64,000 nucleotides of DNA from Bog-532 sp965277615 (GCA_965277615.1 CBDIDG010000006.1:1612001-1676000); one strand, 5' to 3'; positions 8,015 through 16,839 are shown, numbered from the stretch's first letter. Translations and numbers: made by a program. Notes: generated from the sequence alone by a model not told the origin.

Positions 8015-9228
8015 ACCGGTACCTCCTGGTCCAGCCGCAGCCGCAGCCGGGCCGACACCCGCCAGCCGGCCGCCGGCTGTGGCCCGGCCTCCACCTCGCC
8101 GCCGAAGGCCTGCACGCGCTGCCGCATTCCGGTCAGCCCGCGCCCCACGGTGTCCGGCTGGGCCGCGCGGGCGCCGGCTCCGTCGTCTTCGATGTCCACC
8201 CTCAGCTGGCCGGGCAGATACGCCAGGCTCACGATCGCGCTGGCCCCGGTCCCGCCGTGCTTCAGAGTGTTGGTGAGCGCTTCCTGCACCAGCCGGTAGA
8301 CGGCCAGCTGGGCGGCGGCGGAAAGCTGAACGGGGGCACCGTGTATCTCGTAGCTGACGGGCAGGCCCGCCGCGCGTACGGTCGCGATCAGCGCGTCGAG
8401 CCCGTTGAGATCCGGCAGCGGCCGCCGGCCGCCGTCCGGCCCGGGCGGCCCGGGCGGCCCGGGCGGCCCGGCGGGTCCGCTGAGCAGCCGCCGGGTATCG
8501 GCCAAGGCCTGGCGCCCGGTGGCCGAAACCGCCCGCATCGCCTCGGCCGTCTGCGGGGACGAACCGGCCGAGGCGGCCGCCGCGCCCTCACTCAGAGCGA
8601 TCATGACGGCAAGGTGATGGGCGACGATGTCGTGCATCTCGCGGCTGATGCGGGCCCGTTCGGCAGCGGACGCCAGCTCCAGCTGCTGATCTCGCTCCCG
8701 TTCCAGCCGTTCGGCTCGATCGTGCAGCTCCTTCAGATAGGCGCGGCGGGTCGCGGTGTAGAGGCCGAGCCCCAGCGCGGCGGCCACCATGCCCGAGCCG
8801 AGGATCGCAGCGTGCCACCACTTGAAGGTGGCCACGCTGATGCTCGCGGCGACGACCCCGCACTCGAGCAGCCCGGCCGCCACCAGGGCACGGCGCCGGG
8901 GCGCCTGCGCCGCGATCGTGTACAGGGCGACCACCAGGGCGAAGCTGACGACCAGGTTGACATCCCACAGCCCCGCGGCGGCCGAGACGGCGAAGAGCCA
9001 GCCGAAAACCGTGACCGGCCAGACCCGGCGCACGACGAGCGGCACGGTCAGCGCCACCTGCACGACCACGGCCAGCGCCGACGGCCCGGCATGCAGCTGG
9101 GCGTGGTACGGCAGCGAGACCGCCGCGACGAGCACGGCCACCAGCACGTCGAACGTCCACCAGCGCACCGAGCGCGCTGGTGGACGCCCTACGGGCCCGA
9201 AGAGCCCGGACAGCGGGAACGAGGTCAC
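8011..9228 (-). CDS. Sensor histidine kinase, HisKA_3 family
   Basis: The 405-residue kinase has several membrane helices in residues 25-155, a short coiled coil, the HisKA_3 box EMHDIVAHHLAVMIA with the phosphoacceptor histidine, and a GHKL ATPase domain (VQEALTNTLKHGG, DDGAGA, GRGLTGMRQRVQAFGG). It lacks a large extracytoplasmic sensor, as in intramembrane-sensing kinases linked to ABC transporters. Between the two catalytic domains is a collagen-like GPP run from GPAGPPGPPG onward. GTG start with GGGAGGA about 12 nt upstream. Coupled to the response regulator gene. Confidence 0.9.
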   Translation of the reverse strand: MTSFPLSGLFGPVGRPPARSVRWWTFDVLVAVLVAAVSLPYHAQLHAGPSALAVVVQVALTVPLVVRRVWPVTVFGWLFAVSAAAGLWDVNLVVSFALVVALYTIAAQAPRRRALVAAGLLECGVVAASISVATFKWWHAAILGSGMVAAALGLGLYTATRRAYLKELHDRAERLERERDQQLELASAAERARISREMHDIVAHHLAVMIALSEGAAAASAGSSPQTAEAMRAVSATGRQALADTRRLLSGPAGPPGPPGPPGPDGGRRPLPDLNGLDALIATVRAAGLPVSYEIHGAPVQLSAAAQLAVYRLVQEALTNTLKHGGTGASAIVSLAYLPGQLRVDIEDDGAGARAAQPDTVGRGLTGMRQRVQAFGGEVEAGPQPAAGWRVSARLRLRLDQEVPV

Positions 9229-9249
9229 TAAGCCGATTGTCCTCCCTGA

Positions 9250-10089
9250 TCAGGCGTCGGCGCGGCGCAGCCGCCACGCGGCGAGACCGATCATCACGAC
9301 CGCATAGGCGCACAGGACGCCGAAACCGCTCCATGGCGCCAGTGGATGAACCAGGCCCCGCCCTCCCCCGAACAGCACTTCCCCGGCGTTGGAGGGCAGG
9401 TACTGCGCGAAGTGCGACGACCACGAGGACGGCAGCAGGTCGGTGAGCGGCGGGATCACGAAGAACACGGCGACGAACGTGGAGATCCCGGCGGCGGTGT
9501 TACGGAGCACCCCGCCGAGCGCCATCCCGATCATGCCCGCGACCGTCGCGTACAGGGCCGCGCCGATGACCGAACGGAGGGCACCGGGAGCGCTGATCGC
9601 GACGTTCAGGTGGTGGCTGCTCAGCAGGGCCTGCCCGAGGAAGAACGACACGAAGCTGGTGACCAGCGTCAGCGAGAACACCACCCCGGCGAAGACCCCC
9701 AGCTTCGCCCACAGCACCGGGAGCCGCCGCGGCACCACGGTCAGTGACGAGCGGATCATCCCCGTGCTGTACTCGCCGCTGATCAGCAGCACCCCCAGCA
9801 CGCCGATCGCCAGCTGAGCGAACATCATGCCGTCGAGGCTGGTGGAGATCGGGCTGAAGCTCGCCCGGTCCGCCGGACCGAACGTGTGATACTGGCTGGC
9901 GCTCACCGCCGAGAAGAGCGCGCCGATGCCGATCGACAGCACCACCGCCGTCAGCAGCGTCCATACCGTCGAGCGCAGCGACCGGAACTTGGTCCATTCC
10001 GACCGCAGGACCCGCGGCTGGGTAACCCGCAGCCCGTGCTGGCGCGCCGCCGGGGTGGCCGTGGCCGTGGATGTCATGGTCGTGGTCAT
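9250..10089 (-). CDS. ABC-2 type transporter permease
   Basis: This 279-residue protein has six predicted membrane helices after the motif LRSEWTKFRSLRSTVWTLL, typical of actinomycete permeases that pair with BcrA-like ATPases. Its ATG overlaps the ATPase stop as ATGA at 10086-10089, and the kinase gene starts 21 bp after its end. It should form the membrane channel of an exporter or immunity transporter regulated by the linked two-component system. Confidence 0.88.
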   Translation of the reverse strand: MTTTMTSTATATPAARQHGLRVTQPRVLRSEWTKFRSLRSTVWTLLTAVVLSIGIGALFSAVSASQYHTFGPADRASFSPISTSLDGMMFAQLAIGVLGVLLISGEYSTGMIRSSLTVVPRRLPVLWAKLGVFAGVVFSLTLVTSFVSFFLGQALLSSHHLNVAISAPGALRSVIGAALYATVAGMIGMALGGVLRNTAAGISTFVAVFFVIPPLTDLLPSSWSSHFAQYLPSNAGEVLFGGGRGLVHPLAPWSGFGVLCAYAVVMIGLAAWRLRRADA

Positions 10090-11018
10090 GCCGCCACCTC
10101 CACCGGGGCGCTCGGGCCGGCGGAGCGGTACTCCACGGAATCCTGGGTGAGCTCCATGAACGCCTGCTCCAGCGAAGCCTGCTGGCTGGCCAGCTCATAG
10201 ACCGGCAGGTGTGCCTGCCAGGCCACGGTGCCGATCTGCTCGGCGTTCAGGCCCTGAACGTGCAGGACGTCGGCCTGGTCGCTGGTGATGGTGACGTCCG
10301 GCCCCAGCAGCAGGTCACGGAGCCGGGTGGCCTCGGGCGTGCGGACGGTGACCGAATGACCGGACGCGCGGGTCACGAACTCCTCAACGGAGGTATCGGC
10401 GATCAGCCGGCCCCGCCCCACGACGATCAGCCGGGTCGCGGTCTGCGCCATCTCACTCATCAGGTGCGAGGACACGAAGACGGTGCGCCCGTCGGCGGCC
10501 AGCCCCTTCAGCAGGTTCCGGATCCACAGCACGCCCTCCGGATCCAGGCCGTTCACCGGCTCGTCCAGCACCACCACGCTCGGATCGCCCAGCAGGGCCG
10601 AGGCGACGCCCAGGCGCTGGCCCATGCCGAGGGAGAATCCGCCGACCCGCTTCCCGGCGACCTCGCGCAGCCCGACCATGTCGATGACCTCATCCACCCG
10701 CCGCCGGCTGATCCCGTTGGTCTGGGCCAGCGCGAGCAGGTGGTTCCGGGCCGACCGGCCGGTGTGCATGGCCTTCGCCTCCAGCAGCAGACCCAGTTCC
10801 GCCATCGGCGCGCCGGCCGACCGGTAGTCGCTCCCGTTGACCCGGACGCTGCCGTGCGTCGGCTCGTCCAGGCCCGCGATCAAGCGCATCGTCGTTGACT
10901 TGCCCGCCCCGTTCGGGCCGAGGAATCCGGTCACCACCCCTGGCTGCACGACAAAGTCGAGGCCGTCGACCGCGAGCTTGTCCCCGTACCGCTTGCTGAG
11001 GTTGTTCACCTCGATCAT
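10086..11018 (-). CDS. ABC transporter ATP-binding protein, BcrA-like
   Basis: The 310-residue ATPase contains Walker A GPNGAGKSTT, signature FSLGMGQRLGVA, Walker B VVVLDEPVNGLDP and switch region VFVSSHLMSEMA. The altered signature (SLGMGQR) is common in the BcrA/SalX-type ATPases of antibiotic and lantibiotic self-protection transporters. ATG 11018 is chosen because GAAGGAG lies 5 nt upstream; a longer frame begins 7 codons earlier. First gene of the four-gene transporter/two-component operon, with two direct repeats upstream. Confidence 0.9.
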   Translation of the reverse strand: MIEVNNLSKRYGDKLAVDGLDFVVQPGVVTGFLGPNGAGKSTTMRLIAGLDEPTHGSVRVNGSDYRSAGAPMAELGLLLEAKAMHTGRSARNHLLALAQTNGISRRRVDEVIDMVGLREVAGKRVGGFSLGMGQRLGVASALLGDPSVVVLDEPVNGLDPEGVLWIRNLLKGLAADGRTVFVSSHLMSEMAQTATRLIVVGRGRLIADTSVEEFVTRASGHSVTVRTPEATRLRDLLLGPDVTITSDQADVLHVQGLNAEQIGTVAWQAHLPVYELASQQASLEQAFMELTQDSVEYRSAGPSAPVEVAA

Positions 11019-11335
11019 CTGTGCTCCTTCACCCGTCACAACGCCTCATTGGGCCGGCCCTGACCGAGATCACGATCGGCCCGGCTCTGACCCTGCTCAC
11101 GCTAGGGCGGCCACCCGTGCCACCGCGTCGGCCCGGCAGATACAAAATCGGCCGCCGGGTACTACCTGAGGCCTAGGTCAGCGGCTGTCCGTGCGCCAGC
11201 GGTTGTAGGCGGCGCGGCCGACCCGCGGAGGGGCGCAGGCGGCGCGGCGAGCGCGGAGCCTGTCGACACCCGGCTTCCCTCATTTACGGTGGGAGCAGGG
11301 TTAAGCCTGGTTGACCACTACCTGGCGAGGCAGCA
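11019..11335. other. Upstream region of transporter/two-component operon
   Basis: These 317 bp carry no supported gene. They contain the direct repeats at 11054-11092 and GC-rich sequence leading to the nucleotidyltransferase pseudogene. Confidence 0.5.
11054..11092. promoter_or_regulatory. Direct repeats upstream of ABC/two-component operon
   Basis: CCGGCCCTGACC (11054-11065) and CCGGCTCTGACC (11081-11092) are near-identical direct repeats with a 27-bp period, 36-74 bp upstream of the ATPase start. Position and spacing fit a response-regulator site; the link to the neighbouring regulator is inferred. Confidence 0.4.
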
Positions 11336-11782
11336 ATGGACTCAGAAGACGCCTTCCGCCGTTTCGGGCACGACATTGAAAGCGACCCAATTGGGGTGCT
11401 GCTGGCCAAGTGACGGCGCGACGCTTTCATCGAGAAGCTTAAGCGGCTACCCGATGTCGTTGAGGTCATCCCGTCCGGCAGCCTCGCTCGCGGGACCCAG
11501 ATTGGGCCTGTTCACGACGTTGACCTGATAGTGGTGTTCGATAGGTCCGCCCACCCGGGTTACGGCAGCGGAACCGAATCCGCCCGCGCGGCGATGATGC
11601 ATCTGGAAGAAGAAATTCGGCAGCAGATGCACCCACTGCTAGGCACCGACGCGGCTTTGCCGAATGAGACCGAGATCTGCAATCACGTGGTGAAGTGCCC
11701 GGGCGTCTCGATGGGGCCCTTCGAGGGCTTCGTCCCGTCGGCGCCGCCCGTGGACGTGATGCCGGCCGTCCGGCACAACTGA
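11336..11782 (+). pseudogene. CD-NTase-like nucleotidyltransferase, broken and truncated
   Basis: From ATG 11336 (GCGAGG upstream) the frame encodes a nucleotidyltransferase-fold N-terminus: PSGSLARGTQIGPVHDVDLI gives the GS motif and the metal-binding DVD pair, and PPVDVMPAV supplies the third acidic strand. An in-frame TGA at 11411-11413 interrupts it after 25 codons, and the protein stops right after the third motif, so at least the C-terminal half is missing. Related enzymes make nucleotide second messengers or modify substrates in defence; this copy is very unlikely to be active. Family placement is from motifs only. Confidence 0.6.
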
Positions 11783-11982
11783 TGAAACTGGGCGTGAGGT
11801 CGATCAGTTTGCGCTGACACGCAGAGCGCTGTCCACATTGGCTCCCCCTCAAGTGCAGACCTCTCAGGGACCTCGGCTAGAAGGTGAGTCATGTGGTTTG
11901 CTTGCAATCCAACACGATGGGCCAACCGTTCGTAATCGATCAGCCCATGCGCCACGGCGACGCCATAGAGGATGTCTTCCAT
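11772..11982 (-). pseudogene. Fragment of small hypothetical protein
   Basis: An ATG-initiated minus frame encodes about 70 residues (YGVAVAHGLIDYERLAHRVG, then MWTALCVSAQTDRP) before running into the tail of the nucleotidyltransferase fragment. The pattern resembles small actinomycete proteins found in mobile regions, but I cannot name the family. It meets the convergent fragment at about 11775, which marks a deletion junction. Confidence 0.3.
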
Positions 11983-12296
11983 CCGGTTGGTCCTATCAAG
12001 GTGAAGGTCTCGCGCATGAGGAAGGCGTTACCGTCGCGAGCAGGCCGAAGCGGGCAACCGAAGGACACCGCCGGTACCGAGTGACTAAGCGAGTGACGAC
12101 CGGCCCGCACGGCGGCGGACTCCCCCGTACGTCCCTAGACATCGAGTGCAGCCCGTCGCCAGATTTTCGCACTTAGTATCACAGCCGTCTCACAGACTGA
12201 AAAGACGGCACCGGACTTGGGCGTCGTCACTGGACGCCCGCTGGACTCTGACTTGCGGAAACAGACCCGGTTGCACTGGCCGGACGCCTTGTCCGC
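11983..12296. other. Non-coding stretch left of attachment site 2
   Basis: About 314 bp with no supported gene. It presumably represents the right arm of the element that ends at the att copy 12297-12348. Confidence 0.4.
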
Positions 12297-12348
12297 GACT
12301 GGGGGTCAAGGGGTCGCGGGTTCAAATCCCGCCGTCCCGACTTAGTTT
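12297..12348. other. Attachment site 2 (tRNA-Pro 3' duplicate)
   Basis: These 52 bp are identical to 6643-6694, and the match continues with one mismatch (CGCAG). The tRNA 5' half is absent, so it is an att copy and not a gene. Integrase type B follows immediately. Confidence 0.9.
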
Positions 12349-12374
12349 TCGCAGCTAGTCGGCTTGATCATCTG

Positions 12375-13106
12375 TTAGACCACTCGGAGCTGGGGACCAT
12401 CTGGGGACCGGCGCACCGAGATATGGGCGCTCAGGGCGTCCCCGGCATCAGTGATCGACTGGTCATCCGGGTGCAGGTAGCGCTGCGTCGTGGACAGTGA
12501 CCCGTGCCCGGCGATCTTCCGCAGCACGTGGACCTGGACGCCCGCATCAGCCAGCCAGGTCAGTCCGGTGTGCCGCAGATCGTGACGGCGAAGGTGCTCG
12601 TACCCGAGGCGGGTCACCACCTCGTCCCAGTGGGTGGCATCACGCAAGACCGCCGTGGAGATCCGGCCGCCACGCGGACCGGTGAACAACCGGCCGTCCG
12701 GTTCGTGCACCACGTCCAGGCGGGAGGCAACTAGCTCGCGGGCCTCTTCGATGATCGGCACCTTTCGGGCTCGCTTGCCCTTGGTGGCCTTGTCGATCAG
12801 TCCGCCGGGGCCGGGTGTGGTCTGCCGCCGGACGGTCCAGATCCACCGGTCACGGTCAATGTCGGCCTTACGGACGCCGGACACCTCACCGATGCGCGCC
12901 GCCGTGCAGGCCGCGAAGGTGACCACCTCACCCCAGCCCGCATAGTGGTCAGCCGACCGGTCGACCAGCGCGGCGGCCAGCCGCATCAAGGCGGCGCCGT
13001 CATGCGGCGCCGCAGGCCCTGGCGTCGCGCCGGGCTTGGCCTTGGCGGCCCGCCCGGCGCACGCCGGGCCACACCCCGGGGCGCTGCGACGATCAGTCAC
13101 GCTCAC
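12375..13106 (-). pseudogene. Tyrosine integrase, N-terminally truncated (type B)
   Basis: The 243-residue frame holds the whole catalytic domain of a tyrosine recombinase: Arg in CTAARIGEVSG, Lys region GKRARKVPI, HDLRHTGLTWLADAGVQVHV with the H-x-x-R box, AGHGSLSTTQRYLHPDD with the second His and the nucleophilic Tyr. The N-terminal core-binding and arm-binding domains (normally about 150 residues more) are missing; the first 35 residues from the GTG at 13106 look unrelated. It reads toward attachment site 2 just to its left. Probably a nonfunctional relic. A copy of its last 37 codons lies at 49082. Confidence 0.75.
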
Positions 13107-13220
13107 AGCTCATGACGCTGGTTCGGACTCATCGCGCCTAGTACCGCATCAGGCAACGTTTGCACCGGGGCAAATGTGGTACGGGGGTGCAGTCACTCGC
13201 CGCCCCTGCCGAGGAGTTTC

Positions 13221-13718
13221 ATGCCCGATGTATCTGTGCGCAAAGCCGTCGCTGCCGACCGCCCCGTACTGGAACGTCTATGGCTGATGTTCTGGCACGA
13301 CATGTCCGAGTTCAGGGACCAGCTCCCCGATCCGGACGGCACGTTCCACAGCGAACGGCTCAAGGCAGCAATTGAGGACACCCACTGGACGCCATACCTG
13401 CTGGCATACGGTGAGCGCCCCGTCGGCCTTGCCCTCGTACACGAGCTGGACAGTCAGAAGCGCATCCTGAACAGCTTCTTCGTGGTGCGCGGGGCACGCC
13501 GGGCCGGGATCGGGCTGCGTGCCGTCCAAGACGTGGTCACCAGGTACCCGGGCCACTGGGAGACCGCCTTTCAGGAAGAAAACGCGGCCGCAGTCCGCTT
13601 CTGGCACCACGTCGCCACCGAGATTGCCGGTGACGCCTGGACTAAGGACCGAAGGCCTGTACCTGAGCAGCCCAATCTTCTGCCTGATACCTGGATCTCG
13701 TTCGACGTGCCCGCATAG
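13221..13718 (+). CDS. GNAT family N-acetyltransferase
   Basis: The 165-residue protein has the GNAT layout: an N-terminal strand-helix (MPDVSVRKAVAADRPVLERL), a central sheet (ALVHELDSQKRILNSFFVVR) and the acetyl-CoA loop RGARRAGIGLRAVQDVV, followed by NAAAVRFWHHVATE near the end. ATG 13221 is chosen because GAGGAG lies 4 nt upstream. Its substrate is unknown. It stands alone between the integrase relic and an IS1380 element and is likely cargo. Confidence 0.75.
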   Translation: MPDVSVRKAVAADRPVLERLWLMFWHDMSEFRDQLPDPDGTFHSERLKAAIEDTHWTPYLLAYGERPVGLALVHELDSQKRILNSFFVVRGARRAGIGLRAVQDVVTRYPGHWETAFQEENAAAVRFWHHVATEIAGDAWTKDRRPVPEQPNLLPDTWISFDVPA

Positions 13719-13894
13719 GCGGGCGGCTGCTCATATAGGTCAGAAACCAGGATCTGGTCCCAGCCGGGCAAACGTTGGATGCTACGGCACTAGTGATGAC
13801 GGACGAATAGCTCGACCAGTCGGAACGCGGCGTCCGTTAGGGCGCTTCCGGCCCCGATTCGGCTCATCAGCCTTTTCCCATGACTGGCCAGCAT

Positions 13895-15564
13895 CCCTAG
13901 CCTCGATCTTTCGCGCCGCTGATGTGCTGGCCTGAGGTGTCGGCTGGTGGGTGATTTTCAGGCTGGGTCGTGCCTGGCTGCCCGGTTGTCGCGCCGGGTA
14001 GGCGGGGTTCCACGGCCCCTGGTGTTTTCCTTCTTTGCCGTAGTGGCTGTTCCGGCTGTTCAGCCGGAGGGGAGGGCCTGCAGGCGGGTGACGGCGGCGG
14101 TGATGTCCGCAGCCCAGGCCCATCGTTCGGCGAGGCGGAGCCGCAGGCGGCGGCCTCCGCGCACGAGCCGGCCAGCGGCGGAGAACAGGCGCAGGCGGAG
14201 CCGTTTGGGTTCCCAGCGGCGGGCGGTCCCGGTGAGGGCGAGCAGCTGCGTCCAGGCCAGCAGGTCGCAGGCCAGGGCGACGATCTCGCACCAGACCTGG
14301 TTCTGCGCGAAGCCCTTGAGCGGGAGGTTCCGCAGCCCGGTGTCCTTCGCGCAGCGGATCCGGTCCTCGCACCGTGCCCGCCGCCGGTGGCGGAGTTCCA
14401 GGTCAGCGAGCTGGCCTTTGCGTGCATCGGTGGCGAAGGCGGTGAACCGGTGCCCGTCGATATCGGTGAAGCGCAGCTGCGCACCGGGGTGCGGGCGCTC
14501 TTTGCGGACGATGACCCGCATCCCGGCGGGCCAGCCGGACAGGTCCAGCAGCCCGGTGATGTCGGCGATCCAGGCGCCGTCGCGGATCTGCCCGTCACCG
14601 TCGTAAGCCGGCGTCCACGCGGACGCGGGCATTTTCAGGATCGCGGCCTGCATGTCCTCGGTGATCGTCATGCCGATGGAGTAGTGCAGCCGCCGCGACG
14701 GCGCGGTCAGCCAGGTCAGGAACTCGTGGGTGCCGCCGCCGGAGTCGGTGCGGACCAGGACCTTGCGCCGCTGGTGGCGGGGCAGTTGCGCCAGAGAGAG
14801 CCTGGCCGCCTCGATGTGGTCGGCGGCGGTGTTCGAGCCGGCGTTCCCGGCCCGCAGCGCGATGGCCAGCGGTTCCCCGTTCCCGCCGGCGCCGTGGTCG
14901 GCCCAGGCGGTCATCGGGTGGAACCCGAACGTCTTCTTCCAGGTCGCAGCCGCCTGCTCTTTCTCCGAGTGCGCGATCACGACGGTGGCGTCCAGATCTA
15001 TCGTGACCAGGCCGTCCGCGCCGGGAGCGTTGTCCCCGGCCAGTGCCCAGGCCCGCTCCCGCGCGGCGGAACGGGCAGCGCGGATTGCCTTAAGCGACCG
15101 GGACAGGTCCCCGGCCAGCACGCTGACCAGCCGGGATACCACGGGGCCGGACGCGACCGGCCCGGCCAGTTCCGGCTGCTCCCGTAGCACCGCGATGTCG
15201 GCCAGGCAGTCCCCGCCGAGGGCGACGGCGGCGGCCAGGTCCGCGATGATCTTCCCGGGGTCGTGGACCGCCCGCGGTGCCCGCCACCGGGCCAGCCCGC
15301 CGGACAGGCCCCGGCTCAGGCCGGTGACCCGCATCGTTTCCCACAGCAGGACCGCCCCGGCCTGGGACACCAGGCCGGGGCCGTCAGCAGAGACGGTAAC
15401 CCGGGCAGTGCGTGCGCTATTCTTCACCTGGAAAGTGCCTTTGACTCGGGACGGTCAGGACCTTAGACAAGCCCAATTGTCCCAGCTGAAGGCACTTTTT
15501 TCATACCTTTTTTCACATAAAGAACGGCAGGCCGATTAACCCCGGCGAAAGCCCGAGGCTAGGG
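13895..15564. mobile_element. IS1380-family insertion sequence
   Basis: A complete element of about 1.67 kb. The left end CCCTAGCCTCGATCTTTCGC (13895) and the right end (15544-15564, whose complement reads CCCTAGCCTCGGGCTTTCGC) are near-identical inverted repeats. They enclose one transposase gene on the minus strand. I could not see a clear target duplication. Confidence 0.8.
14060..15427 (-). CDS. IS1380 family transposase
   Basis: This 455-residue transposase catalyses cut-and-paste movement of its own element. It has an RNase H-like core: VTIDLDATVVIAHSEKEQAA with the first Asp, KVLVRTDSGGGTHEFLTWL with the second, and RCEDRIRCAKDTGLRNLP containing the family Glu. Length matches IS1380 members (about 440-460). 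Start is GTG 15427. Its frame is intact, so the element may still be active. Flanking inverted repeats bound the gene. Confidence 0.9.
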   Translation of the reverse strand: MKNSARTARVTVSADGPGLVSQAGAVLLWETMRVTGLSRGLSGGLARWRAPRAVHDPGKIIADLAAAVALGGDCLADIAVLREQPELAGPVASGPVVSRLVSVLAGDLSRSLKAIRAARSAARERAWALAGDNAPGADGLVTIDLDATVVIAHSEKEQAAATWKKTFGFHPMTAWADHGAGGNGEPLAIALRAGNAGSNTAADHIEAARLSLAQLPRHQRRKVLVRTDSGGGTHEFLTWLTAPSRRLHYSIGMTITEDMQAAILKMPASAWTPAYDGDGQIRDGAWIADITGLLDLSGWPAGMRVIVRKERPHPGAQLRFTDIDGHRFTAFATDARKGQLADLELRHRRRARCEDRIRCAKDTGLRNLPLKGFAQNQVWCEIVALACDLLAWTQLLALTGTARRWEPKRLRLRLFSAAGRLVRGGRRLRLRLAERWAWAADITAAVTRLQALPSG

Positions 15565-16056
15565 TGCCAGCTCCCCCACGCATGGCCCTCTCAGGACAGG
15601 TCGGCAGGGAGATAGAAGCTCAGCGTTCCCCTTCATCCGTACAATCTCCGCGCTGTTCTGGCTGGCTGACTAGGGGCCTCACCCGGTCCGACATCGTATT
15701 CCGCCGTCCACTCCAGTCAAGCTGCGGCTGAACGCATGATCCTTTGGCCTGCCCCCTCCACACGAGCACAACCCAGCTCGCGCGGAGCCTCTGGCACTCC
15801 AAATCATCAAGCAACCGCAACTTGACCTCCACTCCCGGCTCCACAACCTCGGCACCTATCGGGTGAAGGCCCCAGGCCGTGACCCCCTCTGGCGGCCGAG
15901 GCGGAAGGAGCAGGCGGTGGCCCCTCTCATGGCAGACCAGCCCACAGGTGCAGTCGTGCCCGGCAGGCGATCCAGTGTCAAGGCCGGGTTGACACCAAAC
16001 CGGCGGCCGCGGCCGGTCGAGAACGACGCGAGTACGCCCGGTTCGTCCAACGCGTT
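15565..16056. other. Stretch between IS1380 and HTH fragment
   Basis: About 490 bp without a supported complete gene. It holds one copy of a 36-bp repeat (15839-15874) and, toward the right, the upstream frame of the small HTH protein. Confidence 0.5.
15839..15874. repeat. 36-bp dispersed repeat, copy 1
   Basis: The segment starting CTCCACAACCTCGGCACCTA is identical over 36 bp to 23727-23762. Flanks differ. Both copies lie in gene-poor debris, so they may be remnants of one mobile gene. Confidence 0.7.
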
Positions 16057-16254
16057 ATGCGCGCTTACGCGAGGCGAGTTGCGGGAGGCGATGTTGACGG
16101 CCTGGCCGACATGGCCGGGCTTGCCACCGAGCTGGACGAGGCCATCGCCCAGGCCGTGATCGGACTGCGCGAGACCGGGTACTCCTGGGCCGAGATCGCG
16201 GCCCGCCTCGGCGTCAGCCGTCAGGCAGCACAACAGCGCTGGGGCCATCGCTAG
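16057..16254 (+). CDS. Small helix-turn-helix protein, probably truncated mobile-element gene
   Basis: From ATG 16057 the 65-residue product ends in GYSWAEIAARLGVSRQAAQQ, a clear helix-turn-helix of the kind found at the C-terminus of small proteins in actinomycete phages and integrative elements. The same frame stays open upstream (…AGRERREYARFVQRVM), and family members usually include that part, so the real start is likely upstream or lost. It sits at the right end of the element that terminates at attachment site 3. Confidence 0.55.
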   Translation: MRAYARRVAGGDVDGLADMAGLATELDEAIAQAVIGLRETGYSWAEIAARLGVSRQAAQQRWGHR

Positions 16255-16276
16255 CCGCCAGCTAGGAGCCCAGATC

Positions 16277-16391
16277 TGGGGACCATTTGGGGACCACACG
16301 CTACGCACACACCCGGACAAGCCCCACGTGGCCGAACTTGGCGTCGTATCCACACAAGCCGTCTGAGCTGCAAAGACGCCTACGCCAACGT
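16277..16391. repeat. Element right arm, left of attachment site 3
   Basis: About 115 bp beginning GGGGACCATTTGGGGACC resemble 48916-49027, which lies left of attachment site 5 in the same position. Similarity is patchy but collinear (CACACGCT, CCCGGAC, GAGCTGC). This suggests the two sites end related elements. Confidence 0.55.
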
Positions 16392-16436
16392 ACTGGGGGT
16401 CAAGGGGTCGCGGCTTCTAATCCCGCCGTCCCGACT
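16392..16436. other. Attachment site 3 (tRNA-Pro 3' duplicate)
   Basis: The 45-bp match to tRNA-Pro has two substitutions in the T loop (GGCTTCTAAT instead of GGTTCAAAT). An integrase remnant of a third type follows at once. Confidence 0.85.
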
Positions 16437-16456
16437 GGTCAGAAGGTTGAAAGGTC

Positions 16457-16830
16457 TCTCTAAACGGTCTTCGGGAGCCCAGGGTTTCTCGGATCAGGCT
16501 TACGTCGGCTTGCCGGCGTTCGCCTTCAGGATGCGGTTCATCGCCGTGGCGCCCTTGGTGAGGCGGGCCGGATCTCGTGCCGGTCCACCGTCTCGGTGAC
16601 CGACGTGCCGCTGTGCCCATCAGATCGCTGATGTCCTCCAGGCGGACATCGTGCGCGCTGAGGACGGACACGAACGAATGCCGTAGCTCGCGAGGCGTCT
16701 AGCTCCCGCCGAGCCTCGCGGCCTTGGTGATCTTCTTGAACTCCTTCCGCACGTGTCAGCGGCCCAGCGGTGTGCCGTCCTCACGGCAGAACACGAGATC
16801 GTGCTCTTGCCAGGTCTCCTGCGTTGCTGC
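16457..16830 (-). pseudogene. Tyrosine integrase remnant (type C), catalytic Tyr lost
   Basis: The minus strand reads WQEHDLVFCREDGTPLGR, stop, HVRKEFKKITKAARLGGS, stop, TPRELRHSFVSVLSAHDV and then shifts frame before the HSGTSVTETV part. These are the catalytic motifs of pSAM2-like integrases. Two in-frame stops and at least one frameshift are present, and the expected V-Y-R-H-E-I-R-P reads V-D-R-H-E-I-R-P, so the nucleophilic tyrosine is replaced by Asp. It lies just right of attachment site 3. A sister remnant is at 20745-21118. Confidence 0.75.
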
Positions 16831-16839
16831 GCGCTGCTC

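Noticed and set aside
11336..11982. Functional CBASS-type defence operon
   Set aside because: The nucleotidyltransferase has an in-frame stop and no C-terminal half, and no effector gene accompanies it.
12297..12348. Possible second tRNA-Pro gene
   Set aside because: Only the 3' half is present; there is no acceptor or D-arm 5' half, so it is an att duplicate. The same holds for 16392, 45554 and 49028.
15620..15844. 74-codon minus-strand frame between IS1380 and the 36-bp repeat
   Set aside because: No ribosome site, no recognisable pattern, and it lies in debris.
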